Shown: piece by piece, positions 9,431 through 18,360 of the stretch | How the letters are laid out: every line of letters starts with the position of its first letter | How positions within the stretch are numbered: the first letter of the stretch is position 1 | Assembly (NCBI GenBank): GCA_963751615.1 | Contig: CAVVVG010000005.1 | Span: forward strand, 1,860,001-1,924,000 | Source: Palsa-892 sp963751615 | Lineage (GTDB): Bacteria > Pseudomonadota > Alphaproteobacteria > Rhizobiales > Xanthobacteraceae | Reading direction: 5' to 3' | DNA length: 64,000 bases | The notes under the pieces: generated by a model | Databases searched by the model: none | The model's input: the letters and a program-made list of their open reading frames with translations, nothing else | What the model was told of the DNA's origin: nothing | Translations under genes and position numbers: made by a program

Positions 9431-10408
9431 TCAGTCCTGTTTCTTGCGGCGTTTCTGCATCAGCACTTCCAGCTCCGCATCGGGATTGCCGAGATCGATC
9501 TGTGCCATCGCGAGCAGATCGCCGTGGCCACCGCCCTTGATTGGCAGGCCTTTTCCTTTGAGACGGAAAGTTTTTCCGCCCGAAGTCCCGGGCGGAATTT
9601 TCAGCTCGACCGCGCCGTGAAGCGTCGGAACGCGGGCGACGCCGCCAAGCACCGCGTCTTCGAGAGGAATCAATATCTCCGCACGTAAGTCGTCACCGTC
9701 GGGCTTGAGATCCGGATGTGGTGCGACACGGACGGTGACGATTGCATCGCCCGGCGGCCCGCCTGCAGAAAGACCCTGGCCGCGCAAACGGACCGGTTGC
9801 CCGTCAGCAATGCCTGCCGGGATCGTGACTTCAACTTCCTTGCCAGTGGGAAGATAGACGCGTTTTTTTGCGCCAAGTGCCGCTTCGGCAAGCGTGACGG
9901 TCACGCTCGCTACTACGTCCGACCCGCGGCGAGTCGGTGCTTCGGTTTCGAACTGTTCAAACCCGCTGCCGCCCGCAAAACCGCCGCGTCGCCCGCCGAA
10001 CATTTGGCTGATGATGTCTTCGAAACCGCCGCCTTGACGGCCGCCGCCTCTGCCGCCGTGCTGAAATTTTTCAGGCCCGAAACTGAAGTTTTCGAAAATC
10101 GTCTCGCCGGGATGTCCCTGGAATCCGCCAGACTGGCCGCCGCCACCAGGAAAGCCCTGAAAGCGCGGCTTGCCCTCTGCGTCGATCTCACCGCGATCGA
10201 ATTGCGCACGTTTTTTGCTATCGCCAAGTATTTCGTATGCGGAATTCAACTCGGCGAAGCGGCCCTGCACCTTCGGATCGTTCTTGTTAGAATCGGGATG
10301 AAATTTCTTGGCAAGACGACGAAACGCCTTCTTAATCTCAGCTTCGCTCGCCTTGCGGGGAACGCCCAGCACATCATAGGGATCGCGCGCCAAATTCGCC
10401 TCCACCAA
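9431..10408 (-). CDS. DnaJ-domain co-chaperone, CbpA-like
   Basis: A 325-residue J-protein that would stimulate the ATPase of DnaK. The J domain occupies roughly residues 8-75, with the HPD tripeptide in KKFHPDSNKNDP. A Gly/Phe-rich linker follows (GFPGGGGQSGGFQGH, GGRGGGRQGGGF). The C-terminal substrate-binding domains include VTIPAGIADGQPVRLRGQG and LKIPPGTSGGKTFRLKGKGLP. No CXXCXGXG zinc repeats are present, so this is a type II (CbpA-like) protein and not canonical DnaJ. Its position before a lipoprotein gene and pdxH is the common arrangement in Bradyrhizobium relatives. Confidence 0.9.
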   Translation of the reverse strand: MVEANLARDPYDVLGVPRKASEAEIKKAFRRLAKKFHPDSNKNDPKVQGRFAELNSAYEILGDSKKRAQFDRGEIDAEGKPRFQGFPGGGGQSGGFQGHPGETIFENFSFGPEKFQHGGRGGGRQGGGFEDIISQMFGGRRGGFAGGSGFEQFETEAPTRRGSDVVASVTVTLAEAALGAKKRVYLPTGKEVEVTIPAGIADGQPVRLRGQGLSAGGPPGDAIVTVRVAPHPDLKPDGDDLRAEILIPLEDAVLGGVARVPTLHGAVELKIPPGTSGGKTFRLKGKGLPIKGGGHGDLLAMAQIDLGNPDAELEVLMQKRRKKQD

Positions 10409-10465
10409 GCCTTCAATCCGTCGATTTATGTGGTGCAGACTAGCGCGAATACAATGTATTTTGGA

Positions 10466-10924
10466 TCAGGATCTCTGCAGCGGGCGGGACGCTGTGACGT
10501 CCCATTGGCCACGGTGGATGCGGCAGGCAGTGCCCTCGTACCAGTTTTCCTTGCTGTCGTGGACATGGCTAACGATGAAATTGCGGCAGGCAAAACCGCC
10601 TTTTTCGTAGATCGCGGCAACGGGGGTAATCGTTCCCCGCGCGCCGGATGTCGGGTTTTCCCACGGCTGGCTGGCGCCAGCCTCCTCGCGTCCCAGGGCC
10701 TGACGCAGCGCGGATTTCGCGAGTGACCAATCGATCGGTGACATGGCCACATTCGCACTGCCGCCCGAGAGGGACAGGGAACCGGTCAAATCAGGATCCG
10801 GTTTCGGCGCGTTTTCCGAGCGGGCGACTGTCGCCGGCTTATTATCGCTGCCGAATAGCGCGGGTATGGATGAACTGCAGCCAGAAGCCGCGCATGCAAT
10901 AATGATTATCGCGAAGCGACCCAT
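10466..10924 (-). CDS. RT0821/Lpp0805-type surface lipoprotein
   Basis: Starting at the ATG at 10924 gives a 152-residue protein with a lipoprotein signal (MGRFAIIIIACAASGC, Cys about residue 16) and a Ser/Gly-rich linker. The C-terminal domain reads WENPTSGARGTITPVAAIYE, then CRNFIVSHVH, then GTACRIHRGQWDV. This pattern is what I know from the RT0821/Lpp0805 family of outer-membrane surface proteins. The gene runs away from pdxH and towards the J-protein gene. Its function in the envelope is not established. A longer upstream frame exists but would bury the lipobox. Confidence 0.78.
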   Translation of the reverse strand: MGRFAIIIIACAASGCSSSIPALFGSDNKPATVARSENAPKPDPDLTGSLSLSGGSANVAMSPIDWSLAKSALRQALGREEAGASQPWENPTSGARGTITPVAAIYEKGGFACRNFIVSHVHDSKENWYEGTACRIHRGQWDVTASRPLQRS

Positions 10925-11025
10925 TGTACCCAATCCGTGATAAGGGAGGCTCACGATCGAACCGTTCAAGCCGGACTTACTGACGCTCACAAATCTAACC
11001 CCCCACCAGATCGCGAATACAGACT

Positions 11026-11646
11026 ATGGAACACTCGTCTCGGTTAACTTTCAGTGACCTTCCGGAAATTGATGATCCGCTCGGTCTGTTTGAAGCCTGG
11101 ATGGAGGAAGCCAAAACGAAGGAACCAGGGGACCCCGATGCCTGTGCGCTCGCTACGGTGGATGCCGATGGTCTTCCAGACGTACGCATAGTCCTCCTGA
11201 AGAAGTATGACGGACGGGGCTTTGTCTTTTTCAGCAATGCGGAGAGCGCGAAGGGACGCCAGCTCGCAGGCAATTTGAAGGCGGCAATCGTACTTTTTTG
11301 GAAATCCCTAAACCGCCAGATACGTTTCCGAGGGGCAGTCGAGCGGATTTCCGAGGCTGAAAGCGACGCTTATTTCGCTAGCCGTCCGCGCGGTGCGCAA
11401 ATCGGCGCCTGGGCGAGCCAGCAGTCGCGACCACTGGAAAGCCGCGCAGTGCTGGAGGCTGCGGTGATGCGTTATGAGCAGGAGCACACGGGCGAGGTTC
11501 CGCGCCCGCCTTATTGGACGGGGTTCCGGATCATTCCAGTTTCGATCGAGTTCTGGGCGGACCGACCATTCCGCTTGCATGATCGCGTCGTTTATACCCG
11601 CGCTGCACCGGGAAAGCCGTGGACACGGGCCCGGCTTTATCCTTGA
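11026..11646 (+). CDS. pdxH: Pyridoxamine 5'-phosphate oxidase
   Basis: FMN enzyme that oxidises pyridoxine or pyridoxamine 5'-phosphate to PLP. The 206-residue length is normal. Family segments are visible in order: DPLGLFEAWMEEA at the N-terminus, ACALATVDADGLPDVRIVLLKKYD, GFVFFSNAESAKGRQLAGN, then IRFRGAVERISEAESDAYFASRPRGAQIGAWASQQS. The conserved end is also present (IEFWADRPFRLHDRVVYTR ... WTRARLYP). It is divergent from the surface lipoprotein gene, with about 100 bp between their starts for both promoters. Confidence 0.96.
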   Translation: MEHSSRLTFSDLPEIDDPLGLFEAWMEEAKTKEPGDPDACALATVDADGLPDVRIVLLKKYDGRGFVFFSNAESAKGRQLAGNLKAAIVLFWKSLNRQIRFRGAVERISEAESDAYFASRPRGAQIGAWASQQSRPLESRAVLEAAVMRYEQEHTGEVPRPPYWTGFRIIPVSIEFWADRPFRLHDRVVYTRAAPGKPWTRARLYP

Positions 11647-11653
11647 GACGCGA

Positions 11654-12628
11654 CTAGAGCCAACGTTTCCATTTGAAGAAGAGATAGGGCGTGACAGCCG
11701 CGACCAACATCAAGATGATCGCGAACGGGTAACCGTATTCCCATGAAAGTTCGGGCATCGTGTGGAAATTCATGCCGTAAATCGACGCAATTAAGGTTGG
11801 CGGCATAAGGACGACCGCGACGACTGAGAAAATCTTGATGACATTGTTCTGCTCCAAACTTACCATGCCGACGATGGCATCGAGCAGGAATTGCAGCTTG
11901 TTAATGAGAAAAGCCGCGTAGTCGGCGAGCGACGCCACGTCGCGCGCCATGCTCTTGATTTGTGCGCGTTGATCTTTCGGCAATTTCATGTTGTCGGCAT
12001 CATTCGCGAAGAATAGGACGAGCCTTCCAACAGAACCCAGACTTTCTCGAATCTTCGAGGTGAGATCGGCCTTGCTGCCGACTGCGCGAAAGCTTGCTCG
12101 ATAACGCTGGTTCGGATCGTCCTGCGCCCCCGTTCCTTCGAAAATGCGGCGCGAAACTTCGTCGACCTCGGCGCCAATACGCTCAAGAACGTCGGCAGAG
12201 CGATCGATTATCGTATCGAGCAACTCGATCAAAATGCCCTCGCCCGTCACGCCCTGCGGGCAAGCACGACCCAGCTTTGCAGCTACACGGGCGAACGGGC
12301 GAGGTTCATCGTAGCGAAGGGTGACCAGTTTTCCGTTGGAAATAATGAAAGTTACGACTGTAGTTTTTGGTCGGTCAGTATCGGCGTCGTAGACCAGCGT
12401 CGCGGTCATGTAGCGTGCGCCGTTCTCGATATAAAGACGGCTTGAAGGTTCGATCTCTGCCATTTCCTCGCGCGTCGGAATTCCAATGGTGAGCTTGTCC
12501 TCGACAAGGTGATCCTCGTCACTTGTTGGCGCGGCCATATCGATCCAGACGGCACTGTCGGGAAGCGAATTGCCCTCGACCATGAGCCGCTCAAGCGAAT
12601 TTCCGTTCAGCGTGTAGGCGAAGAGCAT
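11654..12628 (-). CDS. corA: CorA-family magnesium/divalent cation transporter
   Basis: About 324 residues from the ATG at 12628, which has a GGGA-like ribosome site about 8 bases upstream and gives the usual MLFAYTLNG start. A long cytoplasmic helical domain (SADVLERIGAEVDEVSRRIFEG) precedes two C-terminal membrane segments. The selectivity motif YGMNF lies at the end of the first segment in IASIYGMNFHTMPEL, which is diagnostic. The basic tail (FKWKRWL) lies in the cytoplasm. It converges with pdxH, leaving only 7 bases between the two stops. Confidence 0.93.
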   Translation of the reverse strand: MLFAYTLNGNSLERLMVEGNSLPDSAVWIDMAAPTSDEDHLVEDKLTIGIPTREEMAEIEPSSRLYIENGARYMTATLVYDADTDRPKTTVVTFIISNGKLVTLRYDEPRPFARVAAKLGRACPQGVTGEGILIELLDTIIDRSADVLERIGAEVDEVSRRIFEGTGAQDDPNQRYRASFRAVGSKADLTSKIRESLGSVGRLVLFFANDADNMKLPKDQRAQIKSMARDVASLADYAAFLINKLQFLLDAIVGMVSLEQNNVIKIFSVVAVVLMPPTLIASIYGMNFHTMPELSWEYGYPFAIILMLVAAVTPYLFFKWKRWL

Positions 12629-12677
12629 GCAAGAATCCCGTAGCGTTTTGATCCCTACGCCTTTGCGCAAAAGCAGT

Positions 12678-12703
12678 CCACGGCGCCCTGGGGGACGCCG
12701 TGG
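12678..12703 (-). terminator. Candidate hairpin terminator after the small ORF
   Basis: CCACGGCG and CGCCGTGG form a perfect 8-bp stem around a 10-base loop. Reading on the minus strand it lies downstream of the small protein gene and is followed by ACTGCTTTTGC, a weak T tract. It could end that transcript ahead of corA. Confidence 0.4.
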
Positions 12704-12748
12704 TTAGTCCTCATATTTGAAAGCGCGAAAGATTAAGGTCTGACGGTA

Positions 12749-12943
12749 TTAGCCGAGCAGACGCTCAAGATCACGGAGTGTGAGGATGCGCGGTTTGGCC
12801 GGCGCGTAGGCGTGATTCTTCTGCTGGCCTCTATATGGAAGAGCGGCGGCTAAGGCTGAAATTCCGATCTGGCCGTATTGATTGCCAAGATCGCCCCGGT
12901 TGCGCTGTGCAATTTCGGTGCTGGCCTCTTTCGAATTCGACAT
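12749..12943 (-). CDS. Small hypothetical protein (64 aa)
   Basis: Start at the ATG at 12943, with GAGGG about 7 bases upstream. The protein begins MSNSKEASTEIAQRNRGDLG and ends with a basic segment and a short amphipathic tail (ILTLRDLERLLG). It has no signal peptide, membrane segment or cysteine. I do not recognise the family. The good ribosome site and a hairpin just downstream argue that it is translated. Confidence 0.55.
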   Translation of the reverse strand: MSNSKEASTEIAQRNRGDLGNQYGQIGISALAAALPYRGQQKNHAYAPAKPRILTLRDLERLLG

Positions 12944-13265
12944 TTTATTTCCCTCGGTACGCAAAATAAATCCGGCGTTGTTCGTGCTTCCTTGAACCGC
13001 CTCTAAGGCAGTTTTTTGCAGCAATCACGGCCATTTGTGGTTCTTTCGAAAATTTAATGTTGCCGCCGGTTTGTTGGACGAATTGGTTAATATCAGTTAA
13101 AATTGCTAAAATTCCTACGACCAATGATCCATGCGGCATTTCTGCAACAGGTTTCGGTAATGCGACATTTGACGCATTTCGGCGCTTCCAAATGATAGCT
13201 TGTTCGGGCTAATTCAAACATCCGCTGACATCCAGGGGGCTGGAAAGACAGGGATCCTGAAGACT
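12944..13265. other. A/T-rich intergenic region between divergent genes
   Basis: About 320 bases separating the small protein gene (minus) from the L,D-transpeptidase gene (plus). It is richer in A and T than its flanks around 13040-13110. Apart from the promoter candidate at 13169 I see no gene in it. Confidence 0.45.
13169..13198 (+). promoter_or_regulatory. Candidate sigma-70-type promoter for the L,D-transpeptidase gene
   Basis: TTGACG at 13169-13174 matches a -35 box well. TGATAG, about 18 bases further on, is a weak -10 match. It would give a leader of about 60 bases before the ATG at 13266. Confidence 0.3.
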
Positions 13266-13868
13266 ATGTCACTGAAGAATCTTGTTTTTGTCGTAATCGC
13301 GCTGGTCCTTGGCGGCTGCCTATCCGACTCGCTTGATCCGGTCACCGATGCGTCGCTGAAACCGCGCGACAAGAAATTGCTCGCGAGCGCACCGTACCTG
13401 AATCATAAGCCGAGCGAAGGCTGGCTTCGCCACATCGTCGATTACACCGGCAAAGAGAAGCCGGGCACGGTCGTGATCGATACCGACCGGAAGTTTCTTT
13501 ATCTCGTTCAGGATAAGGGCAAGGCTTATCGCTATGGTGTGACCGTCGGCGAAGAGGGCATGACCTGGCGCGGTATCGCGAAGGTCGGCAAAAAGACTGA
13601 ATGGCCCGACTGGACCCCGACGGCGGACATTCTGAAGCGAATGCCGGAACTGCCGCATTATGTCGGCCCGGGCCCGCACAATCCGATGGGAGCGCGCGCG
13701 CTTTATCTCTTCCAAGGCAATAAGGATACGCTGTTCCGCATTCATGGCACCAATCAGCCGGAATACATCGGACAGGCGATTTCCTCCGGCTGCATCCGCA
13801 TGCTGAATGAGGACGTAATTGATCTTTTCAATAGGGTGCCGATCGGTGCGACCGTAGTCGTAATTTGA
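13266..13868 (+). CDS. L,D-transpeptidase lipoprotein (YkuD domain)
   Basis: Starting at 13266 gives about 200 residues with a lipoprotein signal MSLKNLVFVVIALVLGGC. The YkuD domain starts near GTVVIDTDRKFLYLV and carries the catalytic set: His in RIHGTNQPEYIG and the nucleophile Cys in SSGCIRML. Such enzymes cross-link peptidoglycan through L,D bonds or attach lipoproteins to it. The stretch KVGKKTEWPDWTP is typical of the alphaproteobacterial ErfK-like group. A strong hairpin terminator follows 23 bases after the stop. A longer in-frame start at 13200 would displace the signal peptide and is not preferred. Confidence 0.9.
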   Translation: MSLKNLVFVVIALVLGGCLSDSLDPVTDASLKPRDKKLLASAPYLNHKPSEGWLRHIVDYTGKEKPGTVVIDTDRKFLYLVQDKGKAYRYGVTVGEEGMTWRGIAKVGKKTEWPDWTPTADILKRMPELPHYVGPGPHNPMGARALYLFQGNKDTLFRIHGTNQPEYIGQAISSGCIRMLNEDVIDLFNRVPIGATVVVI

Positions 13869-13891
13869 CGATCGGCTTCTTTGGGGGCGAC

Positions 13892-13926
13892 AAGGCGTGG
13901 GCTTCGGCCCGCGCCTTTTGCTTTTG
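13892..13926 (+). terminator. Rho-independent terminator of the L,D-transpeptidase gene
   Basis: GGCGTGGGC, loop TTCG, GCCCGCGCC form a 9-bp stem with one G-T pair, followed by TTTTGCTTTTG. Clear intrinsic terminator in the plus direction. Confidence 0.75.
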
Positions 13927-14053
13927 CTAGATCATCTGCCAGGGTCGCAGCAGCCCGATTTCCGGGGGTACGCTGAGACAAATGGGCGCGATCGAGTAAA
14001 CAAATCGACGATGGATCATTAGCATCGGTTCGAGCCAACTGAAGCGAATTCAA

Positions 14054-14845
14054 TCATTTTTTCTTTTCGACTTTATGGCGGTCCATTTTTCTATCCTCTT
14101 CCGATCCTTGTTTGAGGAAGGAGGCCGTATTTTCTGGCTTTGGCAGGATCCATTGGCACATTTTGTAATTGTTGAGCCGTTCGGCAAGATCGACGTGAAG
14201 ATGACTTTCATGCGCGCTGTCAGAGCTGGGACCTAGGACCGTCGTGAACCGATCGCACGCCGACTTTCGCATAGCTGAAAGAAATCCTTGCGGGCCAGTT
14301 CCGTTCTCGATGATGACCGTGCGGCCGTCAGCAAATTGAAGAGAACGGATGTCGAAAGCATTGGCCTTGCCGTGTTCGCTCAGGACCGCGCCTAAAACAC
14401 TGTTGCGCGGACGGCATGCATACGAAGCAGCTACATTGATGCGCTGGAGCTCCGTCCCAAGATTGTGCGCGGCGGACGACAGATCGTCGCGCACCCAGTT
14501 GGCGATCGTTTGCGCCATCGTGCAGCGCAAGATTGCGGCGGGTATCAATTCGACGGTCTTGCCATTCTTGAGCTTGATCGCAACCATGCGAACGGGGGCG
14601 GCGGCGCGGCAACCGTTATCCCACGCCATTGGGTTTTCGGGCATTGCGACAGCGAAATCGGCCTTGAAAAAATCCTCGCAGATTTTCTTATCGGCTTCGA
14701 TTTCTGCCGGATCAATCTGAACGGATTGTGGGGACTTCTTGTCGGCTTCCGTCGGGCGAGGTCGTGGCAATGGTGCGTCCTCCGCCAATGCCGGAAAGGC
14801 CAATAAAATGGCAAAAAAAACGGGGAGAACGACGACTAGTCGCAT
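14054..14845 (-). CDS. Extensin-like family protein (secreted, peptidase M15-like fold)
   Basis: A 263-residue exported protein with signal peptide MRLVVVLPVFFAILLAFPALAEDA and a Pro/Arg linker (PLPRPRPTEADKK). The C-terminal domain has SYACRPRNSVLGAVLSEHGK, with ANAFDI following, and HESHLHVDLAERLNNYKMCQW. The SEHG...D and HLHVD elements resemble zinc ligands of D,D-carboxypeptidase-like M15 enzymes, and this family is commonly called extensin-like. I infer a periplasmic peptidoglycan role; no substrate can be assigned. It ends in a Lys-rich tail (HKVEKKK). Convergent with the L,D-transpeptidase gene. Confidence 0.85.
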   Translation of the reverse strand: MRLVVVLPVFFAILLAFPALAEDAPLPRPRPTEADKKSPQSVQIDPAEIEADKKICEDFFKADFAVAMPENPMAWDNGCRAAAPVRMVAIKLKNGKTVELIPAAILRCTMAQTIANWVRDDLSSAAHNLGTELQRINVAASYACRPRNSVLGAVLSEHGKANAFDIRSLQFADGRTVIIENGTGPQGFLSAMRKSACDRFTTVLGPSSDSAHESHLHVDLAERLNNYKMCQWILPKPENTASFLKQGSEEDRKMDRHKVEKKK

Positions 14846-15006
14846 GATTTCTGATGCCGCATAAAGCAGCCAAAATCACGGCGCGCCGTTTAGTATCCAC
14901 CCACGGACCCTTTGCACCTAAGGGACGGTTTGCGCTAGCCTGATCGGGAGCAAGGCGCATCAAAGCGCCGGCAACGTATAAACAAATTTGACGATACGGG
15001 GAGGTA

Positions 15007-16650
15007 ATGATGAAAGGCTTGATGCAGGATTGGTCGCTCGTTTGCTATCGGATTATCGACCACGCGGCGATCCAATACGGTAAACGGAAGGTAGTTAGTC
15101 GCTCGATCGAAGGACCGATTGTCGAAACAACGTATGCCGAAATTCGCACGCGCGCGCTAAAGGTTGCACAGCGACTGGTGAAGGACGGCATCAAGCGTGG
15201 CGACCGAGTTGGCACACTCGCCTGGAACACCGCGCGCCATCTTGAGGCTTGGTACGGCATCCTCGGTGCCGGCGGTGTCTATCACACCGTTAACCCCCGC
15301 CTCTTCCCCGACCAAATCATTTACATCGTCAATCATGCCGAAGATCGGATGATGATAACAGATCTCACCTTCGTGCCGCTGTTGGAAAAGATCGCCGACA
15401 AGCTGCCGAAGGTCGAGCGTTATGTCGTGTTAACCGACAAGAAAAATATGCCGCAGACAACGCTGAAAAACGCGGTCGCCTATGAGGATTGGATCGGCGA
15501 GGTCGACGGCAAGTTCAAATGGGTTGAGGTCGACGAAAATGATGCCGCCGGCATGTGCTATACATCTGGCACCACCGGAAATCCGAAGGGCGTCGTCTAT
15601 TCACATCGCTCTAATGTGCTGCATTCGCTTGCAGCCGCGCAGCCGGATGTTCTCGGTCTTTCCTCAAGTGATATTGTGCTGCCAGTGGTTCCACTTTTTC
15701 ACGCCAACAGTTGGTCGCTCGCGTTCAGTGCGCCGATGGATGGTGCATCACTTATTATGCCAGGCGCGAAACTCGACGGTGCCTCGATTTACGAGTTGCT
15801 GGACAAATATAATGTCACGGTCAGTGCCGCCGTGCCGACGGTATGGCTGATGCTGCTTCAGCATCTTGAGCAGAACAATCTGAAACTGCCGCACCTTAAA
15901 CGTGTGCTAATTGGCGGTTCGGCTTGCCCGCGGGCGATGATGGAGACATTTCAGGACAAATACGACGTGCGCGTTACCCATGCTTGGGGCATGACGGAAA
16001 TGAGCCCGATCGGCACGGCGGGTCACATGAAGCCCGAAATTGCCGCGCTTGGCCATGACGCCAGGCTAAATGTGCAAGCGATGCAAGGCTATTCGCTGTT
16101 TACCGTCGAAATGAAGATCACCGACGACAGCGGGAAGGAACTGCCTTGGGACGGCAAAACATTCGGCAGACTCAAAGTGCGCGGACCTGGAGTCTCTGCT
16201 TCCTACTTCAAGGGCGAGGGCGGAAAAATCCTCGACGATGATGGCTTCTTCGATACAGGCGACGTCGCGACCATTGACGAGCTCGGCTATATGAAGATCA
16301 CAGACCGCGCGAAGGATGTGATCAAATCCGGCGGCGAATGGATTTCGTCGATCGATATCGAGAACATCGCGGTCGGCCATCCGGATGTCGCTGAAGCGGC
16401 AGTTATCGGAATCACACATCCGAAATGGGATGAACGTCCGCTTCTAATCATCATTCCAAAAAAGGATAAAAAAATTTCCAAAGCCGACATGTTAAAATTT
16501 TTGGAAGGTAAAATCGCGAAATGGTGGATGCCGGACGATGTGATTTTCGTCGACGAAATCCCGCACACAGCTACTGGCAAGATCCTGAAAACCGCACTGC
16601 GTGATAAATTCCACGACTATCGCCTCCCGACAGCGACGGCCGCCGAATAA
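15007..16650 (+). CDS. AMP-dependent acyl-CoA synthetase (medium/long-chain fatty-acid--CoA ligase type)
   Basis: Activates a carboxylic acid to its CoA thioester via an acyl-AMP. The 547 residues contain the AMP-binding loop YTSGTTGNPKGVVYSHRS near residue 185, HAWGMTEMSPIGT near 325, DGFFDTGDVATIDELGYMKITDRAKDVIKSGGEWIS near 415-450, and the catalytic Lys near the end in TATGKILKTALRDKF. The sequence resembles AlkK/FadD3-like medium-chain ligases more than benzoate or acetate ligases, but the substrate is a guess. GGGGAGG sits 2 bases before the ATG at 15007 and 5 before the in-frame ATG at 15010, so 15010 may be the true start. It stands alone, 13 bases before the DUF1499 gene. Confidence 0.92.
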   Translation: MMKGLMQDWSLVCYRIIDHAAIQYGKRKVVSRSIEGPIVETTYAEIRTRALKVAQRLVKDGIKRGDRVGTLAWNTARHLEAWYGILGAGGVYHTVNPRLFPDQIIYIVNHAEDRMMITDLTFVPLLEKIADKLPKVERYVVLTDKKNMPQTTLKNAVAYEDWIGEVDGKFKWVEVDENDAAGMCYTSGTTGNPKGVVYSHRSNVLHSLAAAQPDVLGLSSSDIVLPVVPLFHANSWSLAFSAPMDGASLIMPGAKLDGASIYELLDKYNVTVSAAVPTVWLMLLQHLEQNNLKLPHLKRVLIGGSACPRAMMETFQDKYDVRVTHAWGMTEMSPIGTAGHMKPEIAALGHDARLNVQAMQGYSLFTVEMKITDDSGKELPWDGKTFGRLKVRGPGVSASYFKGEGGKILDDDGFFDTGDVATIDELGYMKITDRAKDVIKSGGEWISSIDIENIAVGHPDVAEAAVIGITHPKWDERPLLIIIPKKDKKISKADMLKFLEGKIAKWWMPDDVIFVDEIPHTATGKILKTALRDKFHDYRLPTATAAE

Positions 16651-16663
16651 ATATGGAAGTTTG

Positions 16664-17449
16664 ATGATTCGTCGAAGGCTCTATGTCGAAGTACGTGTAT
16701 CGAAACTTGCGACATGGAGCCGGCGCATTGTGATCTTTGCGTTGCCGGTCGTCGCTTTCGCGATTGGCTTGCACCGGCTGGGTATAGTTGAATACGAGGT
16801 CGCCTATGCGACGCTTGTTGCCGGATTTCTGGTGGCGGCGCTCGGGCTTATCATTGCGATAGCGGCTTTCATCGTGATCTGGAACGAAGGCTTGCGCGGT
16901 CTTGGCCGCGCGATCGCCGCCGCCGTCATTGGACTACTATTGGTCGGCTGGCCGTTGTGGGATTTTGCGCGCGGCGTGACACTACCGTCGATCACGGATG
17001 TTACGACCGATTTCAGCGATCCGCCGCGTTTCGTCGCTGTCGCGTCCGCACGACCTCAGGGAGCCAATCCGATTAGCTATCTTGCGGACAATACGGCGCG
17101 TCTTCAACGTGAAGCCTACCCCGGCGTGAAAGCGTTCGAGGTCGAAGCCAACCCTGACGAGGTCTTCAACATCATTATGTCGATCGTCGAAAAACGCGGC
17201 TGGCGCGTACTTGATAACGTGTCTCCACGAGGTGGCCAGCGCGATGGCCGCGTCGAAGCTGTGGCTCGTACCCCAGTCATGGGGTTTCGCGAGGACGTCA
17301 CGATCCGTGTGCGTACCGCCGAAAAGGGTGTTCGGGTTGATATGCGTTCTGCTTCCCGTTATGGAAAACATGATTTCGGTTCGAACGCGCGCAGGATCGA
17401 AAGTTTTTTTGCCGAGTTTGCGGACACGCGGCGGCGCGCAATGCGCTAG
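16664..17449 (+). CDS. DUF1499 membrane-anchored protein
   Basis: About 261 residues from the ATG at 16664, preceded by GGAAG. Three hydrophobic segments near the N-terminus (IVIFALPVVAFAIGL, ATLVAGFLVAALGLIIAIAAF, AIAAAVIGLLLVGWPLW) are followed by a soluble domain beginning ITDVTTDFSDPPRFVAV. The segment containing RDGRVEAVARTPVMGFREDVTIRV is the DUF1499 hallmark. Function unknown. It sits 13 bases after the acyl-CoA ligase stop and is probably cotranscribed with it. Its stop overlaps the convergent hydrolase stop by 4 bases. Confidence 0.82.
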   Translation: MIRRRLYVEVRVSKLATWSRRIVIFALPVVAFAIGLHRLGIVEYEVAYATLVAGFLVAALGLIIAIAAFIVIWNEGLRGLGRAIAAAVIGLLLVGWPLWDFARGVTLPSITDVTTDFSDPPRFVAVASARPQGANPISYLADNTARLQREAYPGVKAFEVEANPDEVFNIIMSIVEKRGWRVLDNVSPRGGQRDGRVEAVARTPVMGFREDVTIRVRTAEKGVRVDMRSASRYGKHDFGSNARRIESFFAEFADTRRRAMR

Positions 17450-18360
17450 GCCATTCGGAAGCGCGAGGAAAGCGAAGGCTTGCTATCATCGGCCGCAACT
17501 ACGCTGCGCTCGAATAGATGTTCGAGCTGCGCGAAGGTCATGAGTTCGGCGGCCGCCGTCAGTCGCGGATCGAGGCCGATATAGATATTCCGCACCAGCG
17601 CGGGGATATCGGTCTCACCCCGCTCAAGCAAACGTAATATTGCAGTCTCCCTTGCATCTCGGTGCGCGATGTAGCGATCCACGAAAACAGGCGCATTCCG
17701 GATGGCCGGGCCATGTCCGGGGAAATAAATTGTCTCTGTTCGCTTCTTGAGCTTGTGGAGCGATGCCATGTAGTCGCCCATTGCTCCATCCGGCGGTGCG
17801 ACGATCGAAGTCGACCACGCCATGACATGATCGCCTGAGAAAAGAATATCCGTGCCCCCCAGTCCGAAGACGAGATGGTTCATCGTATGTCCGGGCGTGG
17901 TGATTGCTTCGAGGGTGTAGTTCTTTCCCTGAATCAAATCGGCATCCTTCATCCTTACATCCGGCACGAAATCCAAATCGGCACTCGCATCAAGGCGCAT
18001 TTTTTCGTCGAGCTGCATCGTCCTCGCGGATCGGTGTGGGCCTTCGCCGAAAGTTTTGGCACCCGTCGCTTCTACAATTGCCTTGGTCGCAGGCGAATGG
18101 TCTCGATGCGTATGGGTGATGGCGATGTGGACGACTTTTTCGCCTTTCAATGCATCAAGCAGGGCGGCAATGTGTGCTGGATCGTCAGGGCCCGGATCGA
18201 TGACGGCGACTTCACTGTTGCCAACGATATAGGTGCAGGTACCGGTGAAGGTGAACGGGCCTTTGTTGGGCGCAAGAATCCGGCGCACATTCGGTGCGAC
18301 CGGGTCTATTCTGCCGGGCGGTACATCGAAATTACGATCAAATGGGATGTCGTCGGCCAT
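17446..18360 (-). CDS. Metallo-beta-lactamase-fold hydrolase (LACTB2/glyoxalase-like)
   Basis: About 304 residues from the ATG at 18360. The dinuclear zinc motif THTHRDHSP lies near residue 82-90. The distal ligands are a His in TTPGHTMNHLVF, an Asp in LFSGDHVMAW, and a His in YFPGHGPAI. A C-terminal winged-helix-like segment (LTAAAELMTFAQLEHLFERSVV) matches LACTB2-type proteins. Members hydrolyse thioesters or act as endoribonucleases, so the substrate is open. An upstream in-frame ATG at 18405 would add 15 residues of atypical sequence. Confidence 0.85.
   Translation of the reverse strand: MADDIPFDRNFDVPPGRIDPVAPNVRRILAPNKGPFTFTGTCTYIVGNSEVAVIDPGPDDPAHIAALLDALKGEKVVHIAITHTHRDHSPATKAIVEATGAKTFGEGPHRSARTMQLDEKMRLDASADLDFVPDVRMKDADLIQGKNYTLEAITTPGHTMNHLVFGLGGTDILFSGDHVMAWSTSIVAPPDGAMGDYMASLHKLKKRTETIYFPGHGPAIRNAPVFVDRYIAHRDARETAILRLLERGETDIPALVRNIYIGLDPRLTAAAELMTFAQLEHLFERSVVAADDSKPSLSSRFRMA

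Noticed and set aside
9716..10726. 336-residue plus-strand open frame opposite the J-protein and lipoprotein genes
   Set aside because: It crosses two recognised minus-strand genes and contains no recognisable motif; high GC produces such frames.
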